From NCBI GenBank assembly GCA_027605045.1, contig JAQFWX010000004.1:2676683-2740682 (forward strand): a DNA stretch of 64,000 nucleotides. Reading direction: 5' to 3'. The position numbers were made by a program, and so were the translations under genes. Within the stretch, counting starts at the first letter, position 1. Each line of letters opens with the position of its first letter. This DNA comes from Phallus indusiatus (Eukaryota; Basidiomycota; Agaricomycetes; Phallales; Phallaceae). This document shows positions 35,089 to 46,947 of the stretch, one piece after another. The notes under the pieces were generated by a model. It saw nothing but the letters and a program-made list of their open reading frames with translations. It was not told where the DNA came from and did not search any database.

Positions 35089-37575
35089 ATGTCGCCAACT
35101 CCGTCAATTACGAAAAAGGACGACCAGAATGCAGCAGATGACTCCGATAATTCAACAATTGATCAAGACGAGCTTCAATTGGTTCGTGAGGTTTCGGCGT
35201 ATCATTGAAGGGTTCTTCCTACGAAGCATGCTATACAAATCAGCTGGTAAAGTCCTTAGCGGGCGGACTGGATAAACATGGCTGCGGGTATCCATAGACT
35301 GTCCAGAAAGATTGCTTCGCGGGCTTTCTGGAAATATACAGTTGTTTGGGTTGAGATTATACCGCTAAGACCCTGATCAGCTCATACTGCGTAGGGAAAG
35401 CCCCCCAGTGTCGCCCCAATTTTACCCCTACTAAAGGGGGTCCTTTATTGTACTGACAATTTATTCGTTTTTAGCAAAAGTTAGGATATAAGCAGGTATG
35501 TCACTCAATATACAATAAGCTTGAACGTTAATCCCACATTTTCGGTAGTCTCTGCACCGTTCTTGGCACTTGGTAGAAAGTTTTGCGGCCAGTTTTTGCG
35601 CTCTCAACTTTATTGGGGGAGTAAGGTTGGTACTTTTTTATCTTATATACTTTATTTTAAATATTCACGGGTTTTTTCTAGATCTGCCTTTTTCTTGGGA
35701 ATTGAAGCAGGTGGTCCTGCCGCGCTTTGGTTCGTCGACTTTTTGGTCCTCAGCGAGAATTTAATTCATTAATTGAACCTTTTACAAAAGGTCTTCCTAT
35801 GTCATCACTCTGGTGTTCATGTTCATCACGGCTGCCGTTTTGGCAGAAATCTGCTCTGCACTTCCTCTCTCCGGTTCCATTTATATCTGGGCAGCCGAGA
35901 GTGCGGGTCCCAAATACGCCAGATTTTTTGGCTTTCTTGTTGCGTGGTGGGCATGTACGGCTTGGATGACGTTCTGCGCGAGCAACTCTCAGGCAAGAAA
36001 TATATATATTACAGTCAGCCCGATTAAATGTTTAATATTCGTATTCACAGACCACAGCAAACTATCTTGTATCCATCATGGCTGTCTATGATGTTGATTT
36101 CCCTGGTGGTATTGATAATAGTAACCCTAAATGGCGAGCGATTATCTGGGCTCTCTCAGAGGCCTTTTTTGTAATGGGAATTGCCATTAACTATCTACCT
36201 CGTAGGAGTTTTGACGTCTTTCTCTTGAGTTTTGTCTAATAGATTTTTAGCCAGATGGTATTCCCGTGTTTTCCGTTTTACGATTGGCCTTATCATGCTT
36301 GATTTCCTCCTTTGTCTTATATGGCTTCCCATTGGAGTTTCTAAAACTTATGGATTCAGATCCGCAAAAGATGTTTTTACGGCTACATGTAAGCACTTCT
36401 ATCGTCTCACTGACATTATTAAATATAAGTTCTTTCTTAAGTTAACGGCACTGGTGCACCTCCTGTGTGGAACTGGATGCTATCTTTGTGAGTAAAACAT
36501 GCCGAATATATTACTAAACTACAGTTTTCCTGAATCGGCGCCCTAGCTTGTTTACAGCGGGTACATTAACTGGATTTGACGCCTCTGGGCACATCGCTGA
36601 AGAAACCAAAAATGCCAGGTTTGTTATATAGTTCATTATTATGGCGAGACATTTAATATCGTTTGACAGCGTCGTTGCGGCAAAAGGATTATTCACCGGT
36701 GCGGTCGCTACCGGTGTATTTGGCTTCATCACGGCAATACTGTTCTTGTTCTGTACCCCTTCTTTCGATGTTCTCTTTGCTCTTGATGCGCCCCAGCCAT
36801 TTGTGCAAATTTATGCGCAGGCGTTGGGTCGAGGTGGAGCTGTTTTCATGACAATTCTGGCAATCGTCGGTCTCATTTTGGTAAGGCTGGCATCGGATAT
36901 TTGAAATTATGGCTTAAATTTTCTCTCAAAGAATACTAGTATTGCTGTTGTCGCGGCTTCAAGACTCGTGTTTGCCGTTGCTCGCGACGGCGTTCTACCG
37001 GGCTCTCGATGGATTGGGAAAGTTACAGAAGATGGTCAACCCAGAAACGCCGTTACAGTCATGTTTGTATTCGGTGCACTCATCCTATGTACGATTTTAC
37101 CAAGTCAGGTCGCTTTTACGTCTCTCGTCTCTGCCGGAGGGGTTCCAACTATTGCAGCATATGCGTTGATCCCTCTTTTGAGACTGACAATGACGCCCAA
37201 TTCGTTCCGTTCGTCTCATTTCAAGCTCGGTCGATTCCGAAAGTTATGTTATTTCGTCGCGTTTGTATTCAACACGTTTGTTCTTGCTGTATGTTTTCTG
37301 TACTTTCTTTTGACGGAGACCGCTAATCACACGATCCAGGTTATGCTCTCTCCCTTCGTTTTCCCGGTTACGAGTGAAACCTTTAACTTTGTGAGTTTTG
37401 AGCACCATGTAATAAGAGGTTCAATAATGACAATTACATTTGATGCTAGGCTTGTGTTATTTTCGGCGCTGTTAGCATTTTCGCTGTTCTTTGTTGGTGG
37501 TTCATGCCACCTGAGCAATGGCTTCGACAAGAACAGATCGGTAGCATGAACAACACCATTGATGATCCCAATTAG
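35089..37575 (+). CDS. APC-family amino-acid/GABA permease-like transporter
   Basis: Start ATG 35089 (MSPTPSITKKDDQNAADD). A 21-nt exon encodes QKLGYKQ. Exons then follow a basidiomycete permease family: SFAASFCALNFIGGV, SALPLSGSIYIWAAESAGP, GFLVAWWACTAWMTFC, FTAGTLTGFDASGHIAEETK, APQPFVQIYAQALG, VARDGVLPGSRWIGKV, TILPSQVAFTSLVSAGGVPT and a final exon with the family ending P-E-Q-W-L. About twelve membrane helices are expected. The TGFDASGHIAEETKNA block is the substrate-site signature of this group of amino acid/polyamine/choline permeases. Substrate is not predictable from sequence. The 280-bp first intron is unusually long here and structured. Confidence 0.9.
35255..35369 (+). ncRNA. candidate structured RNA inside first intron of permease gene
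   Basis: The closing stem CTTAGCGG (35255-35262) pairs with CCGCTAAG (35362-35369). Inside it are two perfect hairpins: TGGATA (35269-35274) with TATCCA (35289-35294), and CCAGAAAG (35303-35310) with CTTTCTGG (35324-35331). The three stems form a compact junction. AGATTA at about 35354 fits a box H hinge, but no good ACA box placement was found. It could be a small RNA, a remnant of a hairpin-type element, or chance. Confidence 0.35.
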
Positions 37576-37732
37576 TGGACAAGTGGTCGTGTCTTAGTAG
37601 ATATATTAAAGTAGTTCGTAGACATCACAATTATGAATATACATAGATATGCAAAACATGCAAGTTGTCCTTTCTTCCCTTTGTTCCAAAGCATGATGGT
37701 AACCAATGTTGTAGCAGTATAATGAATGTGTT

Positions 37733-40218
37733 CTAGTATGGTCCTAATCCCAATTGGCCTTGACATGCGGCCTCTACGTCAGCAATCTACGCAAAAAAGT
37801 GTGAAAATGTGTGAAAAACTAAAGAATAGTATTCGAGATTTACCTCTTTTGGTGCATCTACACTCAGAACGATTGGATGGTTTGGCTGGACAAGCACTTC
37901 GTCCTATAGATAAAAATGTTAGTGGGTTGTTATAAAAGAACGTCTCGTAAGCATCTGTACCGACCTCTATTCGAATGCCGATATTATGGTATTGTTTGGG
38001 ATATGTAGATGATGCGGGAACGTAAACTCCTGTTTCGGGTTAAACATCGAGAACAGACGTTTTGATCATGAGTAACATACCCGGTTCTATAGTGATAACC
38101 ATTCCGGTCTGTAATCTAGAAAAGTGTAGGCGTTAGATATCAAGCTTGAGATATTGATGAGGTACATACGGGCTATTGCGATTCATGAACGCCTCGTGCA
38201 GGTCTTTCATTTCAAAGGTTAAGTAGGGTTAAATCAGTTGGCAATACGCGGAGTAGATATGAGGCTAAGACACACCTATTCCAACTGGGTGACTCAAAAA
38301 ATGGGGGTACAGCACTCTCTCGACTGCAGCATTCCCCGGACCTGATGTATTTTCACTTAAATTGAAACCAAGTTTGTTCAGTTCCCGGGTGAGAACACGA
38401 CATGACTCGGCATGTAGATCATATAAGTTCATTCCGCTGGATTCGGTACAGAGGCTTGTGCAGTGTTTAAGGGTTACAAGGACGGCGTTGTATAATTCGG
38501 CTTGGGCTGTCGTAAATCGGCCCGTTGGGTATGTTGGATATGTGCGTGCTGTTGTTTTATGTATGTATATGAGCTGGAAGATGATGAACTTCAGGAAGTT
38601 GACATACTGATATCTGAGGCATAGCCGCTGAGGAATAGATTGGTTACGAGTTTCGCGACTCAGATGTTAAAGACTCTGACTTACTTGAGCTCGCAACCTG
38701 CATCTACGAGAACGAGGTCACCAGGTTGAACTAAATTGTCGTTTGATGTATAATGGATTATAAGAGCGTTTGCTCTGAGAAACACGGAGAAGAGGATTAG
38801 GACTGTGTTTTAAGCCAAAATATAAGGTGAAAGGACTTGCCCGGAAGCCACGACAGGGACATAAGCCATTCGTGCTGCTCCGTTAAGAAGACATAAGTAC
38901 TCAAAATGTGCTGCAATAGCTGACTCGGGGGTATTATCTTGCATGTTCGCAAACCGCATTGTCTAATTCGTGGTATATTTGCATACATTATATTAGGGCT
39001 TATGAAACGACCGCACCTTCGTATGGGCCAATGCACTGACATCCGCGGCTTTACGAAGTACGGCTTGTTCCCGTGGACTTTTTATCGTTCGCAATCGCGC
39101 GACTTCGCGTCGTAGATCGCGGATTTTGTTGATAGTCATATCTTCAACTAGAGTATCGCAAGCTTCTTGAAGAGTGAGCCATGAACCGGTGTGGGATGAT
39201 GATGATCCAGAGTTGATGAATTCAACAAGTGACCGTCGCCGCCTCCGCCTGGTCTGATGAGTTGCAGGATATGGAGAGAGAAAGTAATTGTCATATAGCG
39301 GAAGAATGCTCTTCAAATACGAATAAAAGTGTGAAGCGTCGCGAGCCTAGGACGAAATTAAATTGGCATGACGGTTCCGACATTTATGTAGGGCACCCAC
39401 TTCGTCAGCAGCAAAGATTGACACGGCATCATCGAAGCTTGTTCTGTTTGGTTTATTGACGAATTTAGTAGACGTGTAAGTTTGAAAAAAAATTTGACAA
39501 ACCTAGCACCGTCCCATTTTTCCCGATGGGCATTTTTACCACTAGAGAATAGAGTCATTTTATAGGATCGCGTCCGTGTTGGAGTTTTTTCTATATATGT
39601 TACGATTAGAATAGCAGAATGAGGAGAAAAGATGGGATACAGTTACCTAGTATCACAGCAGCATCGGCCTCTTGAAAACCAGTCAAATACCAAAAGTCGG
39701 AAGCTTGCCGAAACTTGTAACTGGATGCATATATGAATTCAGGGGTGGCTTAGAGAAAGTGGTTTTGTCGGTTTCTTACAATATCTCTGATGAAATGTCT
39801 AAGTTAAAGAGAAACATAGCTATAAATAAAATAAGTTGTACCTTGGCTCATATATTTAATCGTTCCACCTAGACAAACCTAAAATTGCCAGGCAAAAAGA
39901 CTAGCATTGAGTGTTCCGTGTTCCTTTGACATTTCTCTCAGACTGGCGTACCACTAGACTACCTTGCGGCAAACTATCCATCAAATTCTTCCTCCGTTCC
40001 TCGTACTCAACCTTCGGAATCCCAGGTGTAAGCTCTTCCGGAGCGATTAGGTGAGCATGAGTCTTCGCAAGCGGTTGCCCATAAATCGGCGGTTTCGTCA
40101 CTGTCGGACTCGCTGTAATGTACTGGCGACATGACTTGCGACTTGATATAACTTGCCGGAGGGCAGTGTGAAGATGACTCCCAGATATTGCCTGCAGGGA
40201 GCGTGTGGCTAGAGACAT
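37733..40218 (-). CDS. ICP55: mitochondrial Xaa-Pro aminopeptidase, ICP55/XPNPEP3 type
   Basis: Start ATG 40218. The first 40 residues are basic, hydroxylated and end in CRQYITASP, a mitochondrial presequence. The conserved N-terminal domain starts TPGIPKVEYEERRKNLMDSL. Later exons give FRQASDFWYLTGFQEADAA, HREKWDGAR, and the pita-bread metallopeptidase: Asp ligands in VDAG and SDITRT, His in FLSHPVG, Glu in TIEPG and Glu in GIRIEDE, all present. Many short exons, of which the smallest between 38000 and 38250 are only assigned approximately. In yeast Icp55 removes one residue after MPP cleavage to stabilise imported proteins. Its own RQY-I junction looks like an MPP plus Icp55 site. Confidence 0.9.
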
Positions 40219-41433
40219 ACCAGGAACTTCGGGCGTCTCTTTCGTCCCCGCAGTTTTTTGACTGTTTTCTACGTGCAGTTGCGTTCACGTCTCATTTAGT
40301 TTTAAGATTTAACGTGTATTTCGTGAGTCGTATCTAAAGAGCTAATAATCTGTGTTAATTTTGACATCTACAAAAGGGTGTTTTCAGGGATTTTAGCTGC
40401 ACATTTTTTCGGGGATCTGAACAAATTGCTCCAGGAATTGCCGGATCTAACCCTTTTCGATCTACATTAGATATTGTTGGAAATACAAACTGGTTTTCTT
40501 GTCAACCCCTTCCTTTATTGAATTTCCAATGAACAGTCAAAACGAGACCTTGCCACCACAAATATAACTCTTCTTCGAGTCCAAAGCTCAACAGGTTGGC
40601 GGACCATAGTATCCGGCTAATAACACTTTCCCACATCCCTGCATTCACTCTCGGGGGAAAAGGCAATAGCTTTATCGAACAGAGACACACGACTTATATG
40701 GTTTTCAAGCCCCTTTGAGGTATTCTGCACGATACATCACGATACACGGAAATACCTCGTTGCACGAAATTCACTCACGTGAATATGTTCATTCATGAGC
40801 ATTTAATCTAATATCGCCAACATTGTGGACAGTCCGGCAGTGCTTGTCAGAAACCGTAGGTCTCATGGCGAAAGGGTGGGGACAGAAAGTCCAACCCGGG
40901 ACCTATATTTTCCAACGTTACATTCGGTTTTCTCATTATGTACCTTAACGCACACTCAACCCAATTTATTGGGCTATTCAACGCATTTATCAGGAAAACG
41001 TCGCAATCGCATTACCACAAATGATGAATGCGCAAGCTTCTACTTATTTCGCCGAAAGAGATTGTTTGTCTTATGTAGCTCAAATTTGAGTTACCGGAGG
41101 TTTCAGTATGTATATTGATGTCGAGCGATTCTTGCTCGTTTTATGATTGACAGCGGTATTAGAAACTTCTCAAATAGAGAAGAATAGCGTAGGCTATGGT
41201 ATACTGTCGATAAATATTCCGCTAGCTAAGAAGCCCCGGACCAGCTCCTTTCATATGATAGACTCAGTCGAATGATTTTGTGGGTAGTGTAGCGGAAATG
41301 CAGAAAGGATCGCTGGCAGATGGTAAAGAAGCGAGTCATGCGAAAGAGCATACCCGTTCACTTATTTCAATCGCTCATCTTTCCGTCATCGGCTAGAAGT
41401 CTGGATAAGAACCCTGAACAAACTTCAAGATCT
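40219..41433. other. intergenic, no gene seen
   Basis: About 1.2 kb between the start of ICP55 and the end of MRT4. Short frames occur on both strands but none has family-like content or credible splicing. Confidence 0.45.
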
Positions 41434-42543
41434 TCACGTACCATTGTCTTCCTGGTCGTTTTCAGACATATCGTCAACAGCATCATCGTTCGCGTCTTCA
41501 TCGGACTTTAGTTCGACGACTTGACCCGTTTTTGAATCCCATCGGGCATATAGTGTTACTTTAAAAGAGACCATCTTAATAAGGAGAAGTTTTAAAAGCT
41601 GCGCCTAAATAAGAGAGGATATTAAAAAAGACCCCCCGAATTCTTAATGAAGAACTCTGCTTACTTGTTCTGACGTTAATTTTTGACCTTTCTTGCATAC
41701 GACATGCTCAGATGTTAGCGAAGGCACACCCCTTACGAGTGTGGTTTTTAGTCCCAGCGAACGGAGCTGAGGATCCATGTTATGGGGGAATGGTTCCGGG
41801 GGTTCAGTAAATTTTTGAATGGGGCCTGAAAACAAGTTGTATCAAGACAAATAAGCGATAGTAAAAGATATTACACACCTATTGGTAGCGTAACGTCTTT
41901 ATCAGCGATGTTTCCTGTTCGTGCAAAGTCGGGCGCTTTGAAATCATCGAACCATTCTTGAGTCTTGTCGTGTTCGTATGATGTAAAGAATAGACCGGTT
42001 TGACCTTTAAGTCGCTATTGAGTGTTGTAAATAGCTAAAAATGATACTGGACGGCTTAAATGGTTGACAATGTACCTTTGCAAGAAGGTGCAATCCTTGT
42101 CGATGCTCTGTCTCAGGTGTTGTCCCTAGAGCTTTGGCCATGACTGCACACTTTCCAAAGAATATACGTGCATCTCTAAAGCAGAAATCAATAAACCTTA
42201 GCTTTAACTACATGCTCAAACAGCAATAACGCGTACTCTTTCCATAGTGTCCTGACCGTTTTAAGATGTGTATTTCGCATCTGTCCAATCCGGAATATAT
42301 AGGCATGTTCCCATTTATCCGCATTTTCTTGAATCTAAAATTTCACGTATCCGTTGAATACACGCCGAAGAAAAAGAATGACGGGTGAACAGGACAGACT
42401 TGTTTGACGAGATCTTCCTTCTTGGAACGATCTTTTTTGGAAGTTTTCGTTAATGAAACTAAAAAGCAAGAAGTGGTTAAATAGTTTCCTTCGAGCTCAA
42501 AACATTTCTACGTACCAACTTTTGCTCGTTTCGACTTCGGCAT
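41434..42543 (-). CDS. MRT4: MRT4 (MRTO4), ribosome assembly factor
   Basis: Start ATG 42543 (MPKSKRAKV) with a splice into [20 protein letters not shown], the universal MRT4 N-terminus. Next come [90 protein letters not shown], and finally [19 protein letters not shown] with an acidic tail. MRT4 is the nucleolar paralogue of P0 (uL10) that binds the GTPase-centre rRNA in pre-60S particles and is exchanged for P0 later. The gene is complete with at least five introns. The stop at 41434 lies just inside a GTACGT that might be a donor, so one more short exon is possible. Confidence 0.92.
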
Positions 42544-42735
42544 GGCTAAGGACGCACGTTGGAAAAAAAAGGATCAGTTCAAACTCCGGTCACTGAGGAT
42601 GCTTCCAATATGATAAATCACTCTTTTCTCGTTGGCTTCTTCGTCAGCACACACTGCAAATTTCACAATTCGCGTGTTGAGATCGGCTCATATTCTGCGT
42701 AGACGATAAGGATATTTTCAAAAGATTTACTGGAA
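42544..42735. promoter_or_regulatory. 192-bp divergent promoter, MRT4 and deoxyhypusine hydroxylase
   Basis: Two translation-related genes diverge from this 192-bp spacer. I see no motif that I can name with confidence. Confidence 0.45.
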
Positions 42736-44122
42736 ATGGCAGTGCTTGGCCCCATCTCGTCATCGACCCTCAATTCGCTGCAGTCCACGTTACTCAACAC
42801 CTCAGGCAATATACCTCTGTCCCAAAGATATCGAGCATTGTTCACTTTGAAAAATTTGGGAAAAATCAGCTCAGATTCCCCTTCGCAACTCAAAGTACAG
42901 GACAAACCCGAAATTTTGGTTTCTGACACTGCGATTGATATCATAGCCCAAGGTTTCACCGATTCTTCAGCATTACTCAAACATGAATTGGCATACGTTC
43001 TCGGACAGATGGGTAACCCAAAAGCCATCGCGATCTTAGAAAATGTGCTTCAAAACCAGAATCAAGATGCAATGGTTAGACACGAGGTTGTAATTTACGG
43101 CAACTTGTGCTTGTTCTCTCTTTTTTGATATTGTTGTTAGGCTGCGGAGGCTCTTGCAGCATTATCTTCGTCTTCTTCAGAACCAGTTTTGCGTCAATAT
43201 CTCAACGATAGTGAACGCTGTATTCGTGAAACGTGCCAGATTGCTCTTGCTCGACTGGAATGGGCACGATCGAACGCTCAAGCCGGTGAATTAAACCCAC
43301 CGTAGGTTTTCTTTCGACATCTTATATCTATGCTATTCATATCTAATTTGAAATGGTGTTTAGGCAATTCACGTCAGTCGATCCTGCACCACCTGATGTG
43401 GTTCCTTCCGACTCATCGTCAACAGACCAGTTCGATTTGATAAAGTCCCTCCAAAAGAAGCTTACGTCTCAGGATATTTCACTGTTCGAAAGGTACCGTG
43501 CGATGTTTGCACTACGCAACATTATAGGATCACATGCAGACTCCAAGATCCAAAAAGCCGCCGTTGATGCCTTAGCGACAGGGTTTGACGATGACAGCGA
43601 GTTGTTCAAGTATGATTTGATGTTCACAGTCCTTGCTACGTTTACGCAATATACTGATTCGAAATCCATCTCTTACTAGACATGAAATAGCTTTTGTTTT
43701 CGGGCAGCTATCAACGCCTCATTCTATCCCTGCCCTTTTACAAGTGTTGAAGAATGATAACGAGGCAGCAATGGTGCGTCACGAAGCTGCAGAAGCTTTG
43801 GGTGGTATCGTCGGAGAAGGTACGTTCTCTAAGCTCAATTTGCTCAACAAACATACCTTATAGTGTACGTATAGCTCCTTCAGACTCGACTTCTGAACCG
43901 GTAGATGTGCTTGCGATCCTGAAAGAATGGAGCACGCGCCCCGACGCGCCGCAGGTGGTTAAAGATAGTTGTATTGTAGCGGTGGACATGTGGGAAGTGA
44001 GTGATTTATTCAGATCTTTGCTCGTCCAATCCTTGACCCGCGTCTTTTAGTACGAGCATTCCGACGAGTTCCAGTATGCCAATGGCTTGGAGACCGTGAA
44101 TACACAAGTATCCGTTGCCTGA
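42736..44122 (+). CDS. LIA1: deoxyhypusine hydroxylase
   Basis: HEAT-repeat metalloenzyme. The four His-Glu iron ligands are in place: [11 protein letters not shown], an [11 protein letters not shown] block joined across the intron near 43090-43140, [10 protein letters not shown], and [11 protein letters not shown]. Two symmetric halves of four repeats, with [14 protein letters not shown] opening the first and [13 protein letters not shown] the second, match the family. It hydroxylates deoxyhypusine to hypusine on eIF5A, completing a modification needed for elongation and termination. Five or six exons; the start [13 protein letters not shown] places the first repeat as in homologues. The product appears complete at about 320 residues. 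Confidence 0.93.
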
Positions 44123-45838
44123 TCTGGCGTTGGATTTACTTATTATATATGTACGATCTATAAAAAAATCCTGTAGTTTAGTGTAACTCCGAGTTGTGAT
44201 TCCAGCTTGTTGTTTGATGTGTGTACACTAATCGGGCGTCTCTTCACGCGTCCACGTCCAAGTCCGCAGCTTTCTCAATTTCGTTTTACCAACTGCGGAG
44301 AAGTGTCTTTGTTTCTTGCTATGCATGATCAGGGTGGTGTTCAATGTAAGCTATGCTTTTGAATGACAACCGCAACTCGGATATTTTTAGCTTTTAGCTG
44401 CAGGCTTCATCCGGGATTCGAAGAACAATTCAAACGATAATGAATTGCCGCCCTCATGCCAGCTTCTGGAACTACTATGTAACAGGTTGATATTTGATAT
44501 TGGCAACAGAATCGCGCTGATAATGAAGATTATACCCCGCCGACCGACGGATTAGTGTTGTCAATGGTCCAGAATCTCCATCTAACGCTTCATCATATCG
44601 CCGCCTTGGCTTGTTGCTTATGGACCCGGACCTGACGTTTTTCAAGTTCCGTTCGTGCTGTCGGTTTGTTGATATCCATCATAAGCATCGTGTATCAACC
44701 AAACATAACACTATGGGGGTTGGAGCGGTGTAAAGTTGCCTAAAAAATGAGATTTTACACCGCCAGTTCATTCACGAGTGCGACTTAGCATGGATCTCTT
44801 CCAGTCATGAAAGCTGCGACCTTCGGAACTTCGTGGAGCCTGATGCACATGACGAACAACCAAGAACAAACAAATCCAGTTTGGGGCTTATACTCCAAGT
44901 TTCTCTCCGGCGTCATTTGTTGTCGACGCCTGCTTTGCCCAATTTGCACTAGTAACACACAAACTAGTAAAGTGTCGCAGATTCTAGTACGGCACGCCAT
45001 ACCATCGCTGGCGTCGCAATTTGGCTAAGTCGAGCTTGGGTTTATCTTTTAATAATTGAGTGTTTGACATCTTATAGTTACGATTCCGTGACTGAAAGAA
45101 AAATAATTGACCTTAATCAGAAAGAAGCATATTCGTTATCCATGTGGAGTTGCTTTGCCAATTGTGTGTAAGCGCAGTCATATGGAAACCAACTTGAATG
45201 AATGGCTTCGAAACCGCAAGGTGTGCCGTCGAAGTCATCTGCTATTTTAGGCATGTCATTCTATTCATGTGTTTTGCGCCCGAGCTCGCACCGACTGAAG
45301 TGACAATAGCTTCCTTGAAAAACCTCAGGATTCAGTCGTTTATAACGAAGGCGATTTTGAGAAACGAACTAACTCAATGGCAGATTCTACAAAGGAACTG
45401 CTACGGGCTGATTGCACTGATGAATGACGTCGACCATGTTTAAACTACTACTCGCTTCTTGCCGGCGGTACCGTGATTGTCGGGATCCGGTGCAGAGAAG
45501 GTCGGAATGACCAATCCCTTTAACACAATAGTAAGTCCCGCGCAGTCCAGAAAAACGACAGCGTTTATCCCAAAAGCTGTTTGGGATTTCCAACCGAACG
45601 AATTGAACTGCGTAATGTGATAGATCACGATTCCCTGCTGAGGCGCCTGACCCGACTAGTAGGTATGATGAAATCATGTTACATAGAAGGAAACGCCAGC
45701 CTCAAGTTCGGTCACCCAGCCGATTTTTTTTTCTTTGGACGCCGAAGTTTAAAAGTCACAATGTTTCCCTTCGAACGCCATATATGAGAAACAATCTCAA
45801 TTCATTCCCTCCTTTTCTTTAAATCTTCCACTCACTCC
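44123..45838. other. intergenic, no gene supported
   Basis: About 1.7 kb. A minus-strand frame ending at 45440 is hydrophobic (VVFLDCAGLTIVLKGLVIP) and could be the last exon of a membrane protein, but no matching upstream exons were found. Otherwise nothing recognised. Confidence 0.4.
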
Positions 45839-46947
45839 ATGTCTGCCAACGTAGGGAAAGGATCCGAGCTACCTTTGAGCACAAATGAGAAGGAGCCACA
45901 ATCACAGGATATAGTCCAACCCGTTTCTCCTACCACTGTCACGGCCGAATCAAATTTCCCATCGTTGAGATATGATATTGCGTCGAAAAAGCAATCTATC
46001 GCTATATCAGCTCTAATAATCCTGTTGGTCAATGGATTTACCCCCGCTATTGTCTACTACATTTTGCAATACGGTTAGTCAAATCTCTTCAGTATCCAAA
46101 GTCAGTCAATCGATGAACAAATAAAAAGGGACCTTATCATCTCGAACAATTGTGATTACAGCCGTTGAGGTGCCTGCCTCGCTCACCCTGATACATTGGC
46201 CATATCGATTATGGCTTCTCAAAAAAAGAAAAGGCGAAAATTCTCCCAAAGACGCCGGTATGTTTACTTGGGATGCATTCCAATGGAATTTTGGCAAGTT
46301 ATTTCAGTCATCTGTGTACCTGCTCATTTCGATGACGGAGGATTTCTTTCGTTTACAGTGTTGGGAGTAGCTCAAGTAACTACTTTTTGTGTCGTTGCCG
46401 GGATTAAAGAAAGCATGCGTTGGTACATGTTCAGCTTCGTCGGCGTCGTTGGCATATCTTCGATTTCCTTCCTCGTCACCTGGATCTTAGCACGTAAAGG
46501 AATCCGCTTGCCTGTCAGAATCTCTTCAGTTCCAGCAGGATCTGTGTGTCGACCTGGGATATATCATTTGTGAGTACTGTTCTGGCTTTTTTTTTCGTGC
46601 GATTAATCGCTAAGCGAATCAATAGAATCGAAGATATTACAGCATGTGAAGGAGCGGGAGGCCGAGAATACCGCGAACGATTGAACGTTCGATGGGAGAG
46701 TTCTTTTATATTCAGAGAACTTCTGAGCCAGATTACTCTCGTATTCGGGATATCCCTGCTTCTGCAAACTGCCGTTCAATTTGTCATTTTATTCGCCACG
46801 CCCGAGAAGGTTTTCGTCGGGTTATCGACAGTCTTGCTGTGGACTTGGTTTGGACTGACGCTTTTGTGGGGGTGGAGGTACTCACAGTTACGGATTAGAC
46901 ATGAGGAGGAAAAATGGAGAGTCGGTTTGGGCAACTTTGGAGCCTGA
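45839..46947 (+). CDS. multi-pass membrane protein, mushroom family of unknown function
   Basis: Start ATG 45839 with an acidic soluble N-terminus of about 60 residues. Membrane helices follow: SIAISALIILLVNGFTPAIV, one after VEVPASLTLIHWPYRLW, one around YMFSFVGVVGISSISFLVTW, and two near the end (LLLQTAVQFVILFA, VLLWTWFGLTLLWGWRY). Conserved soluble blocks are PYRLWLLKKRKG, IEDITACEGAGGREYRERLN and RWESSFIFRELL. The last occur also in the partial gene at 63642-64000. Splicing around 46290-46380 is uncertain: two frames overlap there and an indel is possible. Function unknown. Confidence 0.75.

Noticed and set aside
35240..35385. Hammerhead-type ribozyme in the permease intron
   Set aside because: CTGATCA replaces the required CTGATGA core and no correctly placed GAAA segment is present.
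45440..45677. Hydrophobic minus-strand frame, possible last exon of a membrane gene
   Set aside because: No upstream exons or start could be connected, so it is only mentioned under the intergenic entry.
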